Both the position numbers and the translations under genes were made by a program. This document shows, one piece after another, positions 25,092-34,746 of a DNA stretch of 64,000 nucleotides. Numbering within the stretch: position 1 is the first letter of the stretch; each line of letters opens with the position of its first letter. The stretch comes from Prauserella isguenensis (GTDB taxonomy: Bacteria; Actinomycetota; Actinomycetes; Mycobacteriales; Pseudonocardiaceae): contig NZ_JACHWU010000001.1 of assembly GCF_014191605.1 (NCBI RefSeq), forward strand, positions 248,001 to 312,000, read 5' to 3'. The notes under the pieces are model-generated. The model searched no databases. It saw only the letters and a program-made list of their open reading frames with translations, and had not been told where the DNA came from.

Positions 25092-27640
25092 CGGTCACCT
25101 CCGGCGATGTCGACGACCGCGCCGTGCCCGGCACCGAGCGTGGCGCGGAGTTTCGAACCCGGCGAGTTGCCGGGGAGCCAGACGACACCGTCCGGCAGGT
25201 CGGTCACTTCGACGGGCAGCGTCACCGACCCGCGGTCGGTCGACACCGTCACGTGGTCGCCGAGGCCGTCGGCGGTCGCGCGGGACATGCGGGCGACGAC
25301 GCGTCGTGCGGTGCCTGCGAGCGCGGGCTCGTCGATCTGCAGCGATCCGTCGTCGATGAGCTGCCGCCACGTCGCCAGCAGCGCCTGCCCGTCCCCGGGC
25401 GCTGGCGGTTCGGCCGACGGATGGTCCGGTGCCGCCGCCCGCGCCGTGGCCGCGGCCAACCGGTCGAGGTCGCCGAGCGCGGCGTCGGACGTCTGGGTGA
25501 ACAGGTCCGTGTCCATCTCGACGCCGAGCGTGTCGAGGACCCGACAGTCGGCCAGCGCGCCCGTCCCGTCGAGGGTCACGGCGAACGGCCTGCGACGGCC
25601 CTCCCAGTTGACGAACGTGCCGCTCTTCTCGTCGACCGGTGCGATCGGCAGCACCACGTCGGCGTACGGCGTGACCGTGCTCGGCAGCAGTTCCAGCGAC
25701 ACGACGAACTCGGCCGCGTCGAACGCCTTGCGGGCCAGCGCCGGGTCGGGCAGGTCGTCGAGGTCGACGCCTCCGACGAGCAGGCCGTCCAGGTCACGGG
25801 TGACGATCGCGTTCAGCATGCCCGTCATGTCGCGTCCCGGGTCCGCCGGCAACGTCCCGGGGTCGAGACCCCAGTGGCGTTCCACCTCGGCGCGGGCGTC
25901 GGCGTCGGTGACGGGCCGCCCTCCGGGCAGCAGCGTCGGCAGCGTGCCCGCCTCGACAGCGCCGCGTTCGCCGGCCCGGCGCGGGATCCACGCGAGGCGT
26001 GCACCCGTGCGCTCGACCAGCCGGTGCAGCGCCGTCGGCAGGCCCGGCACCTCGGCGGCGCGTTCGCCGACCAGCACGACCGCACCCTCGGAACGCAGCG
26101 CCTCGTCGACGTCCGGAGCATGCTGGGCGATGCCGTCCACCGCGCCCGCCTCACCGCCGGGCGCACACGCGAGCAGTTCCCCGAAGGTCTTCTCCACCGC
26201 CGGGGACGCCCATTGTCCGATGTGGACCACCTTGACGTCGTTCGCGCGCGCACCCTTGCGCAGCCGCAGGAAGACGGCGGGCGCCTCCTCTTCCGGCTCG
26301 AAGGCGACGCACAGCGCGATCGGCGCCTTCTCCAGATCGGAGAAGGTCACGCCGCCGCCGGCCGGGCCGCCGTCGCTCACCACCCGGGAGGCGAGGAAAT
26401 CCAGTTCCTCGGCCGAATGCGCCCGTGCGCGATGGTCGACGTCGTGCGTGCGCAGTGCCACGCGCGCGAACTTGCTGTAGGCGTAGGCGTCCTCGAGCGT
26501 CACGCGGCCGCCGGGCAGCACCCCGACGCCCTTGCCGTCACGCGCCTTCGCCAACCCGTCGGCCGCCGCGCGGAGCGCCTCGGTCCACGACGTCTCCTCC
26601 AGTTCGCCGGTCTCGACGTTGCGAACCAACGGCCTGCGGATGCGCTGCTCTGCGGCGGCGTAGCGGAAGGCGAACCTGCCCTTGTCGCAGATCCACTCCT
26701 CGTTGACCTCGGGGTCGTCCCCGGCGAGCTTGCGCATGACCTTGCCGCGGCGGAAGTCCGTCCGCTCCGCGCATCCGGACGAGCAGTGCTCGCACACGCT
26801 CGGCGTCGACACCAGGTCGAACGGCCGCGACCGGAAGCGGTACTGGGCGCTGGTGAGCGCACCGACCGGGCAGATCTGGATCGTGTTGCCGGAGAAGTAG
26901 GACTGGAACGGCTGCCCGCCCGCCGAAGCACTCTTTCCCGCTGAGGCGGAATCAAGCCCCGCCGAAGCACTCTTTCCCGCTGAGGCGGAATCAGGCTCCG
27001 ACGTGTGTGAGGCGGCGTCGAGCACGTCCGCCGTCTCCGCGGTGCCGATCTGCTGGTGGGCGCCCCGCTCGAGCAAGTCGATGAACGGGTCACCCGCGAT
27101 CTGGTCGGAGAACCGCGTGCAACGCTGGCACAGCACGCAGCGCTCCCGGTCGAGCAGCACCTGAGACGAGATCGGCAGCGGTTTCGGGAACGTGCGCTTC
27201 TTGTCGACGAAGCGGGAATCGGTGCGCCCGTGAGCCATCGCCTGGTTCTGCAGCGGACATTCCCCGCCCTTGTCGCAGATGGGGCAGTCCAGCGGATGGT
27301 TGATGAGCAGCAGCTCCATCACACCCTGCTGGGCCTTGTCCGCGACCTCCGACGTCACCTGCGTCTTGACGACCATGCCGTCGGCGACCGTCAACGTGCA
27401 CGAGGCCTGCGGTTTCGGCATGGGACGGCCGTTCATCTCCACCTCGACGAGGCACTGCCGGCACGCGCCCGCCGGGTCGAGCAACGGGTGGTCGCAGAAC
27501 CGGGGGATCACCGTGCCGAGCCGTTCGGCGGTGCGGATCAGCAGCTCGCCCTTCGGTGCGACGATCTCCTCGCCGTCAATGGTGAGCTTGACGTACCCCT
27601 CCGGTACGTCCACATCGGACTTCTCCGGTGCCACGGTCAT
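25088..27640 (-). CDS. nuoG: NADH:quinone oxidoreductase (complex I) subunit G, with a repeat-derived insert
   Basis: 850-residue Fe-S subunit of the NADH module. Motifs in order: 2Fe-2S ([20 protein letters not shown], about residues 48-67), the His/Cys cluster [12 protein letters not shown] (about 120), [13 protein letters not shown] (about 165) and the N7-type CEHCSSGC with a fourth Cys exactly 27 residues later. A molybdopterin-oxidoreductase-like domain without evident cofactor follows. Between residues about 200 and 245 there is an extra loop holding [13 protein letters not shown] and [13 protein letters not shown], two 13-residue units encoded by the 39-bp repeat; flanking sequence (GAHQQIGTA, then [10 protein letters not shown]) is normally nearly continuous. 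It lies in a variable surface loop between cluster domains. Confidence 0.95.
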   Translation of the reverse strand: MTVAPEKSDVDVPEGYVKLTIDGEEIVAPKGELLIRTAERLGTVIPRFCDHPLLDPAGACRQCLVEVEMNGRPMPKPQASCTLTVADGMVVKTQVTSEVADKAQQGVMELLLINHPLDCPICDKGGECPLQNQAMAHGRTDSRFVDKKRTFPKPLPISSQVLLDRERCVLCQRCTRFSDQIAGDPFIDLLERGAHQQIGTAETADVLDAASHTSEPDSASAGKSASAGLDSASAGKSASAGGQPFQSYFSGNTIQICPVGALTSAQYRFRSRPFDLVSTPSVCEHCSSGCAERTDFRRGKVMRKLAGDDPEVNEEWICDKGRFAFRYAAAEQRIRRPLVRNVETGELEETSWTEALRAAADGLAKARDGKGVGVLPGGRVTLEDAYAYSKFARVALRTHDVDHRARAHSAEELDFLASRVVSDGGPAGGGVTFSDLEKAPIALCVAFEPEEEAPAVFLRLRKGARANDVKVVHIGQWASPAVEKTFGELLACAPGGEAGAVDGIAQHAPDVDEALRSEGAVVLVGERAAEVPGLPTALHRLVERTGARLAWIPRRAGERGAVEAGTLPTLLPGGRPVTDADARAEVERHWGLDPGTLPADPGRDMTGMLNAIVTRDLDGLLVGGVDLDDLPDPALARKAFDAAEFVVSLELLPSTVTPYADVVLPIAPVDEKSGTFVNWEGRRRPFAVTLDGTGALADCRVLDTLGVEMDTDLFTQTSDAALGDLDRLAAATARAAAPDHPSAEPPAPGDGQALLATWRQLIDDGSLQIDEPALAGTARRVVARMSRATADGLGDHVTVSTDRGSVTLPVEVTDLPDGVVWLPGNSPGSKLRATLGAGHGAVVDIAGGDR
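26920..26998. repeat. 39-bp repeat array inside nuoG, two units
   Basis: CGCCGAAGCACTCTTTCCCG starts at 26921 and again at 26960, 39 bp apart, each followed by CTGAGGCGGAATC. Unit ends CCGCC and GGCGG are inverted, so each can form a hairpin. The minus strand reads SASAGK, the same peptide as the silent strand of the array at 931-1092, which confirms common origin. Confidence 0.92.
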
Positions 27641-28992
27641 GCCTGTGCTCCAACCGGTTGCGCGGCCTGGGAATCACTGCCGGGCACGGGCTCCGGGGAC
27701 GCGACCGTCCCGGCCGCCCGCGCGGGCCTGTTCGACTCGCACAGCGCGAGGAACTCGTCACGGAAGTACTTGATGCCGCTCTGGATCGGGCTGACCGCGG
27801 CGTCACCGAGTGCGCAGAACGACCGTCCGCCGATGTTGTCGCAGACGTCCAGCAGCGTGTCGATGTCCTCCTCGCTGCCCCGGCCGTCGACCATGCGCTC
27901 GAGAACCTGCGCCAGCCAGAAGGTGCCCTCACGGCACGGCGTGCACTTGCCACAGGACTCGTGCTCGTAGAACTGCGTCCACTTCATCACGGCCCACGGC
28001 ACCGACACCGTCTCGTTGAACACCTGCACCGCCGTGGTTCCCAGCATCGAACCGGCCTCAGCAGCGCCCTCGAAGTCCAGCGCCACGTCCAGATGATCAG
28101 CGGTGAACAGCGGCGTCGACGATCCGCCCGGCGTCCAGAACTTCAGCGGGATACCGTCTTTCATCCCGCCACACATCTCGAGCAGTTCCCGCAGCGTCGT
28201 ACCCAGCGGCGCCTCGTACTGACCGGGACGCTCGACGTGGCCGGACACCGAGTAGATCTTCGGCCCCGGCGACTTCTCGCTGCCCATCGCGCGGAACCAG
28301 TCGGAACCGCCGTTGATGATCGACGGGACCGTCGCGATCGTCTCCACGTTGTTGACCGTCGTCGGCGCCGCGTACAACCCGGACGCCGCGGGGAACGGCG
28401 GCTTCAGCCGCGGCTGGCCACGACGGCCCTCGAGCGAGTCGAGCAGCGCCGTCTCCTCACCGCAGATGTAGGCGCCCGCACCCGCGTGCACCGTCATCTC
28501 CAGATCGAACCCCGAACCGAGGATGTCGTGGCCCAGGTAGCCGGCCTGTTTCGCCTCGCGGACCGCCGCGTGCAGCCTCCGCATCGGATGCAGCGCCTCA
28601 CCGCGGACGTAGATGAAACAGTGGTGCGAACGCATCGCGTACGCCGCGATGATGCAACCCTCGATCAGCGCGTGCGGATCCGCCATCATCAGCGGGATGT
28701 CCTTGCACGTACCGGGCTCACCCTCGTCGGCGTTGATCACCAGGTAGTGCGGCTTCTCCTCGTCCTTCGGCATGAAGCCCCACTTCACACCCGCCGGGAA
28801 ACCCGCACCACCACGACCACGCAGGCCCGCATCCTTCACCATCTGGATGACCTGCTCCGGCGCGGCGCTCAACGCCTTCCGCATCGCGGTGTAGCCCTCG
28901 AGCTTCTCGTACGTCTCCAACCGCCACGACTGCGGCGACAACCAGCGCTTCGTGAGCACCGGCGTCAACGGAGCCTTCTCCGAGGTACTCAT
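27637..28992 (-). CDS. nuoF: NADH:quinone oxidoreductase (complex I) subunit F
   Basis: 451-residue FMN and NADH-binding subunit. It shows the NADH/FMN glycine-rich motif [13 protein letters not shown] (about 62-74), the [19 protein letters not shown] region (about 176-194) and the N3 4Fe-4S motif [12 protein letters not shown] (about 352-363). The ATG at 28992 overlaps the nuoE stop (ATGA); the longer open frame to 29496 is a shadow through nuoE. It overlaps nuoG by four nt. Confidence 0.96.
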   Translation of the reverse strand: MSTSEKAPLTPVLTKRWLSPQSWRLETYEKLEGYTAMRKALSAAPEQVIQMVKDAGLRGRGGAGFPAGVKWGFMPKDEEKPHYLVINADEGEPGTCKDIPLMMADPHALIEGCIIAAYAMRSHHCFIYVRGEALHPMRRLHAAVREAKQAGYLGHDILGSGFDLEMTVHAGAGAYICGEETALLDSLEGRRGQPRLKPPFPAASGLYAAPTTVNNVETIATVPSIINGGSDWFRAMGSEKSPGPKIYSVSGHVERPGQYEAPLGTTLRELLEMCGGMKDGIPLKFWTPGGSSTPLFTADHLDVALDFEGAAEAGSMLGTTAVQVFNETVSVPWAVMKWTQFYEHESCGKCTPCREGTFWLAQVLERMVDGRGSEEDIDTLLDVCDNIGGRSFCALGDAAVSPIQSGIKYFRDEFLALCESNRPARAAGTVASPEPVPGSDSQAAQPVGAQA

Positions 28993-29762
28993 TTCGCCTC
29001 CACCTCCGGCAGCGGCACGTCCGCCGGCGCGGCCGGTGCCGTCCAGTTGCGGTCCGCGGCCAGCTGGGCGCCGCGCATCGTCTCGACAGCCTGCGACGGC
29101 CCGTCCACATCGGTCCAGAACTCGTCGTCGTCCTCGGGCAGCAGCCCGGCCAGGCGCCGCTCCACCGTCTTGAAGTCCGACAGCGGCGCGCCGCGCGTCG
29201 GGTGCGGCTTGTCGCCGCGCCGCAACGCGTCGACCAGCTCGACCGCGCTGTCCTCGGTCTGGTTGTCGAAGTACTCGTAGTTGACCTGCAGCACGGGGGC
29301 CAGATCGCACGCCGCGAGACACTCGGCGTGTTCCAGCATCACCGAGCCGCTCTCGCCCGGCGTGCCCGCGACGTCCTCGTGGCCGAGTGGCGCGCTCTCC
29401 GAACCGAGATGCTGCTGCAGCCGCTTGTAGATCGCGTCGCCGCCCATCGCCGCGCACAGCGTGTTCGTGCACACGCTCACCAGGTGCTCGCCGCACGGCC
29501 TGCGTTTGTACATCGTGTAGAACGTCGCGACCGCCGCGACCTCGGCCTCCGACAGCCCGAGCTGTTCGGCACAGAACGTCATGCCCTCCTGGCTGACGTA
29601 CCCCTCGACCGACTGCACCAGGTGCAGCAGCGGCAACAACGCGGACCGCGACTGCGGATAGCGCGAGATCAACTCGCGTGCCTCGGCGACCGTGTCCTCT
29701 CCGAACGTGGTCGCCGTCTTCGGGGCTCCGCCGCCGGCGGGGCCGCCCTTCGGACTGCTCAT
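28989..29762 (-). CDS. nuoE: NADH:quinone oxidoreductase (complex I) subunit E
   Basis: 257-residue thioredoxin-like 2Fe-2S subunit (N1a). The four Cys ligands are in CTNTLC (about residue 97) and ECLAAC (about 142). About 80 extra C-terminal residues ([17 protein letters not shown] region) exceed the E. coli protein and are usual in actinobacteria. The ATG at 29762 overlaps nuoD; the open frame reaching 30353 is a shadow. Confidence 0.95.
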   Translation of the reverse strand: MSSPKGGPAGGGAPKTATTFGEDTVAEARELISRYPQSRSALLPLLHLVQSVEGYVSQEGMTFCAEQLGLSEAEVAAVATFYTMYKRRPCGEHLVSVCTNTLCAAMGGDAIYKRLQQHLGSESAPLGHEDVAGTPGESGSVMLEHAECLAACDLAPVLQVNYEYFDNQTEDSAVELVDALRRGDKPHPTRGAPLSDFKTVERRLAGLLPEDDDEFWTDVDGPSQAVETMRGAQLAADRNWTAPAAPADVPLPEVEAK

Positions 29763-31132
29763 CGGTCCACTCCCCCCATCACCGGGTCGATCGATGCGAC
29801 GGCCGCGATGACGTCGGCGACCAGGCCGCCCTCCGACATCGCCGGCATCGCCTGGAGGTTCACGAAGCTCGGTTCGCGCACGTGGACCCGGGCAGGCCGC
29901 GTGCCGCCGTCGGAGACGAGGTGGAACCCGAGCTCGCCGCGGGGCGACTCGACGGTCGAGTACACCTGGCCGGGCGGCACCCGGAAGCCCTCGGTGACCA
30001 GCTTGAAGTGGTGGATCAGCGATTCCATCGACTGGCCCATGATCTTGCGGACGTGGTCGAGGGAGTTGCCCATGCCGTCGCTCGAGACCGACAACTGCGC
30101 GGGCCAGGCGACCTTGCGGTCCTCGACCATCACCGGGCCGGGCTCGAGCTTCTCCAGGACCTGCCGGATGATCCGCACCGACTGGCGCATCTCCTCGACG
30201 CGGAGCAGGTAGCGGGCCCAGCAGTCGGCGTCGGTCGACGTCGGCACCTCGAAGTCGAACTCGTCGTAGCAGGAGTACGGATCGGTCTTGCGCAGGTCCC
30301 ACGCCACACCCGCCGAGCGCAGCACCGGCCCCGTGATGCCGAGCGCCAGGCACGCGTCCAGCGGCAGGTAGCCCACGCCCTTGAGCCGGTTGCGCCAGAT
30401 CGGCTGGCCGGTGAAGAGCTTGTCGTACAGCGGCAGCCGCTCGTCCATCACCTTGCAGAACTCGGTGACCTTCTCGACGAAGTCCTCCGGCATGTCCTGC
30501 GCCAACCCGCCGGGCCGGATGAACGCGTGGTTCATGCGCAGCCCCGTCAGGTGCTCGAGCAGGTGCAGCACCTCTTCACGCTCACGGAAACCGAGCGTCA
30601 TCGCCGTCGTGGCGCCGAGCTCCATGCCACCGGTGGCGATGTAGACGAAGTGCGAACCGATGCGGTTGATCTCCATGAGCAGCACCCGCAACAGCTGCGC
30701 ACGGCGCGGAACCTCGAGCTCGAGCAGCTTCTCCACCGCGAGGCAGTAGCCCATCTCGTTGAACAGCGGAGACAGGTAGTCCATGCGCGTCACGAACGTG
30801 ACGCCCTGCGTCCACGTGCGGTACTCGCAGTTCTTCTCGATGCCCGTGTGCAGGTAGCCGATCACCGACCGGAGCTGAGTGACGGTCTCGCCCTCCATCT
30901 CCAGCACCAGCCGCAGCACGCCGTGCGTCGACGGGTGCTGCGGGCCCATGTTGATGACCATGCGTTCGTCGTGGCCCGCATCCGAGAGCACGTCGTCCCA
31001 GTCACCGCCGCTGACGGTGTAGACCGGGCCCTCGGTGGTCTCGCGCGGCTCGGCGTACGGGGCGCTGTCCGACCCCTCCGGAGTCGTGTCCGTACCCGTG
31101 GACACGTCGGCGATGTGGTCGCTGGTGGTCAT
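29759..31132 (-). CDS. nuoD: NADH:quinone oxidoreductase (complex I) subunit D
   Basis: 457-residue 49-kDa-type subunit lining the quinone site. It has [20 protein letters not shown] (about 64-83) and [16 protein letters not shown] (about 98), with the His and Tyr residues that contact quinone. Its start follows two 39-bp repeat units that fill the gap after nuoC, and the second unit ends GGAGGCGCC directly before ATGACC, supplying the ribosome binding site. It overlaps nuoE by four nt. Confidence 0.96.
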   Translation of the reverse strand: MTTSDHIADVSTGTDTTPEGSDSAPYAEPRETTEGPVYTVSGGDWDDVLSDAGHDERMVINMGPQHPSTHGVLRLVLEMEGETVTQLRSVIGYLHTGIEKNCEYRTWTQGVTFVTRMDYLSPLFNEMGYCLAVEKLLELEVPRRAQLLRVLLMEINRIGSHFVYIATGGMELGATTAMTLGFREREEVLHLLEHLTGLRMNHAFIRPGGLAQDMPEDFVEKVTEFCKVMDERLPLYDKLFTGQPIWRNRLKGVGYLPLDACLALGITGPVLRSAGVAWDLRKTDPYSCYDEFDFEVPTSTDADCWARYLLRVEEMRQSVRIIRQVLEKLEPGPVMVEDRKVAWPAQLSVSSDGMGNSLDHVRKIMGQSMESLIHHFKLVTEGFRVPPGQVYSTVESPRGELGFHLVSDGGTRPARVHVREPSFVNLQAMPAMSEGGLVADVIAAVASIDPVMGGVDR

Positions 31133-31208
31133 GGCGCCTCCATCGGGAACGAGTACTTCGGCGGTGTCCTCCGCGCCTCCAGCGGGAGTGAGTACTTCGG
31201 CGGTGTCC
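31133..31208. repeat. 39-bp repeat pair filling the nuoC-nuoD gap
   Basis: GCGCCTCC starts at 31134 and 31173, and TACTTCGGCGGTGTCCTC at 31154 and 31193, both 39 bp apart. Read on the minus strand, each unit runs ACCGCCGAAGTACTC, CTCCCGCTGGAGGCGC, matching the family at 26920 and 931. Nearly the whole intergenic gap is repeat. The unit nearest nuoD carries the GGAGGCGCC that precedes its ATG. Confidence 0.92.
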
Positions 31209-31967
31209 TCACGAGTACGACCTCCGCGTGTCCGGCGGCGGGATCTCCGCGCCCTTGTACTCCACGGGAATGCCGCCGAGCGGGTAGTCCTTGCGCTGCG
31301 GATGCCCTTCCCAGTCGTCGGGCATGAGGATGCGGGTCAGCGCGGGGTGGCCGTCGTAGACGATGCCGAACATGTCGTAGGCCTCGCGCTCGTGCCAGTC
31401 CGCGGTCGGGTAGACCTCCACAACGGACGGCACGTGCGCGTCCTCGACGTCCAACGTCACCTCGAGGCGGATGCGACGGCGGTAGGTCATCGACAGCAGG
31501 TGGTACACCGAGTGCAGCCGCTGCGGCACGTCCTCGCCGTAGTCCACACCGGACACCGAGCTGCACACCTCGAAGCGCAGCCCCTCGTCGTCGCGCAGCA
31601 CCCGGCACATCGCGACGAGATGCTCGCGGTCGACGTAGAAGGTGATCTCGCCGCGGTCCACGGTCACCTGCAGGATCGCCTCGGCGGGGATGCCGTTGTC
31701 GGCGAGGGCGGCGTAGAACTCGTCGGCGAAGTCGTCGAACCAGCCGCCGTACGGGCGTTCCGCGGGCGGCGGCGAGTAGGCGGGCAGGCGCAGACCGCCG
31801 TAGCCCGATGTGTCGCCGCTGCCGGAAACACCGAACATGCCCCTGCGTTCGTGACCGGCGACCACCCGTGCCGGTTCGGCACCCCGTGGCTCGAGGCCGC
31901 CCTCGGGCCGTTCGGCGCTCGAGTTCTCGCCACCGGTGCGCGGGTTCTGCGTGTCCTCGTCAGCCAT
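31209..31967 (-). CDS. nuoC: NADH:quinone oxidoreductase (complex I) subunit C
   Basis: 252-residue 30-kDa-type subunit of the Q module. The family core includes [17 protein letters not shown] (about 155) and the signature [20 protein letters not shown] with [20 protein letters not shown] (about 190-230). The N-terminal 60 residues are low in complexity. It starts ten nt after the nuoB stop and, unlike most junctions in this operon, is followed by a 76-nt gap made of two repeat units. Confidence 0.95.
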   Translation of the reverse strand: MADEDTQNPRTGGENSSAERPEGGLEPRGAEPARVVAGHERRGMFGVSGSGDTSGYGGLRLPAYSPPPAERPYGGWFDDFADEFYAALADNGIPAEAILQVTVDRGEITFYVDREHLVAMCRVLRDDEGLRFEVCSSVSGVDYGEDVPQRLHSVYHLLSMTYRRRIRLEVTLDVEDAHVPSVVEVYPTADWHEREAYDMFGIVYDGHPALTRILMPDDWEGHPQRKDYPLGGIPVEYKGAEIPPPDTRRSYS

Positions 31968-31976
31968 GGCCTCGCC

Positions 31977-32525
31977 CTACTTCTTCGCGTACTTGACGGA
32001 CGACGGGATCATCTCGGTCTTCGCGCCGCTCTCCTCACGCAACTGCGCGCGGCGGGCGTTGATCGGCTCGTCCTGGACCTTCGCGTGCAGCTTGAGAATC
32101 GCGTCGAGCAGCATCTCCGGCCGCGGCGGGCAGCCCGGCAGGTACATGTCGACCGGCACGATGTGGTCGACGCCCTGCACGACCGCGTAGTTGTTGAACA
32201 TGCCGCCGGACGAGGCGCACACGCCCATCGCGAGCACCCAGCGCGGCTCGGCCATCTGGTCGTAGATCTGGCGCAGGACCGGCGCCATCTTCTGCGTGAC
32301 GCGGCCCGCGACGATCATCAGGTCGGCCTGCCGGGGCGTGGCGCTGAAGCGCTCCATGCCGAACCGCGCGAGGTCGTACCGCGATCCGCCGCTGGTCATC
32401 ATCTCGATGGCGCAGCACGCGAGGCCGAACGTCGCGGGCCACATCGAGTTCTTGCGGGCCCAGTTGACGACACCCTCCAGCGACGCCAGCAGGATTCCGT
32501 TGGGGAGTTTCTCCTCAAGACCCAT
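31977..32525 (-). CDS. nuoB: NADH:quinone oxidoreductase (complex I) subunit B
   Basis: 184-residue subunit holding the terminal cluster N2. Ligand motifs are [12 protein letters not shown] (adjacent Cys pair, about 37-38), [13 protein letters not shown] (about 102) and LPGCPPRPE (about 132). It begins seven nt after the nuoA stop. Confidence 0.97.
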   Translation of the reverse strand: MGLEEKLPNGILLASLEGVVNWARKNSMWPATFGLACCAIEMMTSGGSRYDLARFGMERFSATPRQADLMIVAGRVTQKMAPVLRQIYDQMAEPRWVLAMGVCASSGGMFNNYAVVQGVDHIVPVDMYLPGCPPRPEMLLDAILKLHAKVQDEPINARRAQLREESGAKTEMIPSSVKYAKK

Positions 32526-32531
32526 GGCGCA

Positions 32532-33053
32532 TCAGTTCCAATCCAGGCCGCCGCGGCGCCACACGTAGAAGTCGGCGATGAAGAAGGTCGCGATGAACAG
32601 CGCCACCGCGCCGAGACCCCACAACCCGAGCGCGTCCGCGGCGATGGCGTACGGGAAGAGGAAGACCATCTCGATGTCGAAGAGGATGAACAGCATCGCC
32701 GTGACGTAGTAGGCGACGGGCATGCGGCCCGCGCCCGCGACCGGTTGCGGCGACGGTTCGATCCCGCACTCGTAGGCAGCCGTCTTGGCCTTGTTGTACC
32801 GGCTGGGGCCGACGAGCGGGCCCAGCAGCACGGAGAAGACGCCGAACCCAGCCGCGAGAACGATCAGCAACACCAGGGGCAGGTAGATCCCGATGCCCGC
32901 GGCCGCCTCCTGAGCCAGTACCTGCCCGCCGGCCAGCACCTGGTCGGCCGGAGTCTCCGTGAGACCCGGGCCTGCCGGCGCGTGCTCGGCCGGAGCCCGG
33001 CTCGCCGAAGCGAATCCGGCCGGCGCGAACGTGACGTTCACTGCGGGCACCAT
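32532..33053 (-). CDS. nuoA: NADH:quinone oxidoreductase (complex I) subunit A, with unusual N-terminal extension
   Basis: Membrane subunit (ND3 homologue) and first gene of the 14-gene operon. The conserved core has three membrane segments (YLPLVLLIVLAAGFGVFSVL; MLFILFDIEMVFLFPYAI; ALFIATFFIADFYVW) and the quinone-site loop YECGIEPSP with its conserved Cys. From the ATG at 33053 the protein has 173 residues, about 50 more than usual, because an Ala/Pro-rich stretch (residues 10-45) precedes the first membrane segment. A later GTG in the VLAGGQVLAQEA stretch could be the real start; the sequence does not settle this. Two Rex-like operators lie 157-205 nt upstream. Confidence 0.92.
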   Translation of the reverse strand: MVPAVNVTFAPAGFASASRAPAEHAPAGPGLTETPADQVLAGGQVLAQEAAAGIGIYLPLVLLIVLAAGFGVFSVLLGPLVGPSRYNKAKTAAYECGIEPSPQPVAGAGRMPVAYYVTAMLFILFDIEMVFLFPYAIAADALGLWGLGAVALFIATFFIADFYVWRRGGLDWN

Positions 33054-33207
33054 CCTTTCCGCGGCGTTGCGTTCGGACGTATCGGGTGTGCTGCCGGGGT
33101 GCCGGCTTCGTGACTCGGGCTATGCCCCGGCCACGACGTCGGCGGTACAGATCACAGCGATCTGCGTGCTCGTGCGTACGCCCTACGTGGCACGCGACGC
33201 ACTGACC

Positions 33208-33225
33208 TCGTGAAAACGTTCACAA
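33208..33225 (-). promoter_or_regulatory. Rex-type redox operator 1 upstream of nuoA
   Basis: GTGAA-AACG-TTCAC (33210-33223) is an inverted repeat with a four-nt spacer, matching the TGTGAA-N4-TTCACA pattern of the NADH-sensing repressor Rex apart from one outer base. Its centre lies 32 bp from that of the next site. The window contains no rex gene. Function is inferred from the known Streptomyces and Bacillus operator. Confidence 0.65.
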
Positions 33226-33239
33226 GCACTCCGTCGTGG

Positions 33240-33257
33240 TTGTGAACCGCTTCACAA
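33240..33257 (-). promoter_or_regulatory. Rex-type redox operator 2 upstream of nuoA
   Basis: TTGTGAA-CCGC-TTCACAA is a perfect 7+4+7 palindrome, identical to the published Rex consensus arms (TTGTGAA-N4-TTCACAA). Together with operator 1, three helical turns away, it suggests cooperative repression of the nuo operon at low NADH/NAD+. Confidence 0.75.
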
Positions 33258-33348
33258 AGCATGGGGTCAGTGTAGGACGCGAGTCACACGCTGTCGCTAG
33301 CCCCCTGCACATCCCCGGCATATAAGGCAGACCTAAGTCGGCCGCCTG

Positions 33349-33426
33349 TCAGGCACCCGCTCCGGCGGTCGCACCTGGCATCACCAGCGCAAAAAGGATC
33401 GGGAAGACAGCGGCCATGTCGATCAT
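33349..33426 (-). CDS. Possible 25-residue hydrophobic peptide
   Basis: An ATG at 33426 opens a short frame, MIDMAAVFPILFALV followed by MPGATAGAGA, ending in TGA at 33349. It lies between the menJ stop and the Rex operators, on the same strand as both. The peptide is strongly hydrophobic with a central Pro, like a tiny membrane protein or leader peptide. No clear Shine-Dalgarno sequence precedes it, and a second in-frame ATG lies three codons in. It could be chance. The rest of the 33054-33474 gap holds the Rex sites and nothing else I can name. Confidence 0.25.
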   Translation of the reverse strand: MIDMAAVFPILFALVMPGATAGAGA

Positions 33427-33474
33427 GAAACCGGACGTGATCTATCCCACGTGACCCCGTGCCGTGGGGTGGGT

Positions 33475-34746
33475 TCAGGCGCTTGGTGTGACGCGCGACA
33501 TGGCGGCGATGATGCGGTCCACCGCGTCGCCGCCCTTCGCGTCGTAGCAACCCGACAGGCCCTTGTAGACGAGCGGAATGATCGGGTTGACGCGCAGTCC
33601 GTACTTCGTGGCTGCGCGCATGATCTTCGGCTTGCCGATGAGCTTGGCGAACGTGTTGCCCAGCCGGTAGTAACCGCCCATCAGCTCCGCCACGGCACGC
33701 GGGTAGCCCTCGAGGGCACGCTCCCGCGACGGCCCCTCCGGCCGCGCCAGGGCCTGCAGTACGTGCTCGGCGGCCAGCTGCGCCGACTCCATCGCGGCCG
33801 AGATGCCCTCGCCGTTGAACGGGCTGACCATCCCGCCGGCGTCGCCGAGCAGCAGCAGCCCGTCGCGGTAGTGCGGCGTGCGATTGAACCCCATCGGCAG
33901 GCCCGCACCGCCGATCTTCCCGACGGCGTTCTCCTCGCGGTAGCCCCATTCCTCGGGCGTGCCGTCGAGCCAGGAACGCAGCAGCTGCCGGTAGTCGATG
34001 TTGCGGAACGACTTCGACGTCGACAGCATCCCCAGGCCGACGTTGACCGTGCCGTCGCCGAGAGGGAAGGCCCAGCCGTAGCCGGGCAGCAGCTTCGGGT
34101 TCGCGGGGTCCGCGCGGTCCCACAGCTCGAGGTGTCCCTCGATGTACTCCTCGTCGTGCCGCGGGCTCTTGTAGTACCGGCGGACGGCGACGCCCATGGG
34201 CCGCTTGTCGTCCTTCTCGATGCCTACCGACAGCGCCAGCCGCGCCGACACGCCGTCGCACGCGAGCACCAGCGGGGCCCGATAGCTCACCGGCTGTTTG
34301 TCGGGACCGGACTTGCCTTCCACCCCGACGACACGGCCCGTGCTTTCGTCGGTGATCGCGCCGGTGACGGTGGTGCGCTCCTGCAGCCGTGCACCCGCCT
34401 CGACGGCGGTCCGCGCGAGGAGCTCGTCGAAGTCGTGCCGGGTGCGGGCCACACCGTACGGCGGGTAGCTCGTCAGGTCCGGCCAGTCGAGCTGCAGGTG
34501 CAGGTCACCGGTGATGATCCGCAGCCCCTTGCTGAACGTCCAGCCCGCTTCGGGGCTCATGTCCAGGCCGAGATCGATCAGCTGCTTGACGCCCCGCGGG
34601 GTCAGTCCGTCACCGCAGACCTTGTCGCGCGGGAACGTGGTCTTCTCCAGCAGCAGCACGTCGACGCCCGCTCGGGCGAGGTACGTGGCGACGGTCGATC
34701 CCGCCGGCCCTGCTCCGACGACGATGACCTCGGCATCCTGAGTCAT
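33475..34746 (-). CDS. menJ: Geranylgeranyl-reductase-family flavoprotein, probable menaquinone reductase MenJ
   Basis: 423-residue FAD protein. The dinucleotide motif VIVVGAGPAGSTVATYLARA is near residues 7-26, the family motif PRDKVCGDGLTPRGV near 42-56, and the second FAD motif LLLLGDAGGMVSPFNGEGI near 299-317. In mycobacteria the orthologous position next to menG is held by MenJ, which saturates the beta-isoprene unit of menaquinone; that assignment here rests on family plus neighbourhood. The ATG at 34746 overlaps the menG stop (ATGA), so the frame extended to 34854 is rejected. It could instead reduce geranylgeranyl groups of archaeol-like or carotenoid lipids, but context disfavours this. 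Confidence 0.87.
   Translation of the reverse strand: MTQDAEVIVVGAGPAGSTVATYLARAGVDVLLLEKTTFPRDKVCGDGLTPRGVKQLIDLGLDMSPEAGWTFSKGLRIITGDLHLQLDWPDLTSYPPYGVARTRHDFDELLARTAVEAGARLQERTTVTGAITDESTGRVVGVEGKSGPDKQPVSYRAPLVLACDGVSARLALSVGIEKDDKRPMGVAVRRYYKSPRHDEEYIEGHLELWDRADPANPKLLPGYGWAFPLGDGTVNVGLGMLSTSKSFRNIDYRQLLRSWLDGTPEEWGYREENAVGKIGGAGLPMGFNRTPHYRDGLLLLGDAGGMVSPFNGEGISAAMESAQLAAEHVLQALARPEGPSRERALEGYPRAVAELMGGYYRLGNTFAKLIGKPKIMRAATKYGLRVNPIIPLVYKGLSGCYDAKGGDAVDRIIAAMSRVTPSA

Noticed and set aside
23502-26480. A 992-codon plus-strand open frame
   Set aside because: Antisense to nuoI, nuoH and nuoG, which have clear Fe-S and membrane motifs.
33446-33473. Hairpin after menJ (ACCCC/GGGGT) as terminator
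   Set aside because: Only five base pairs with competing alternative pairings; too weak to call.
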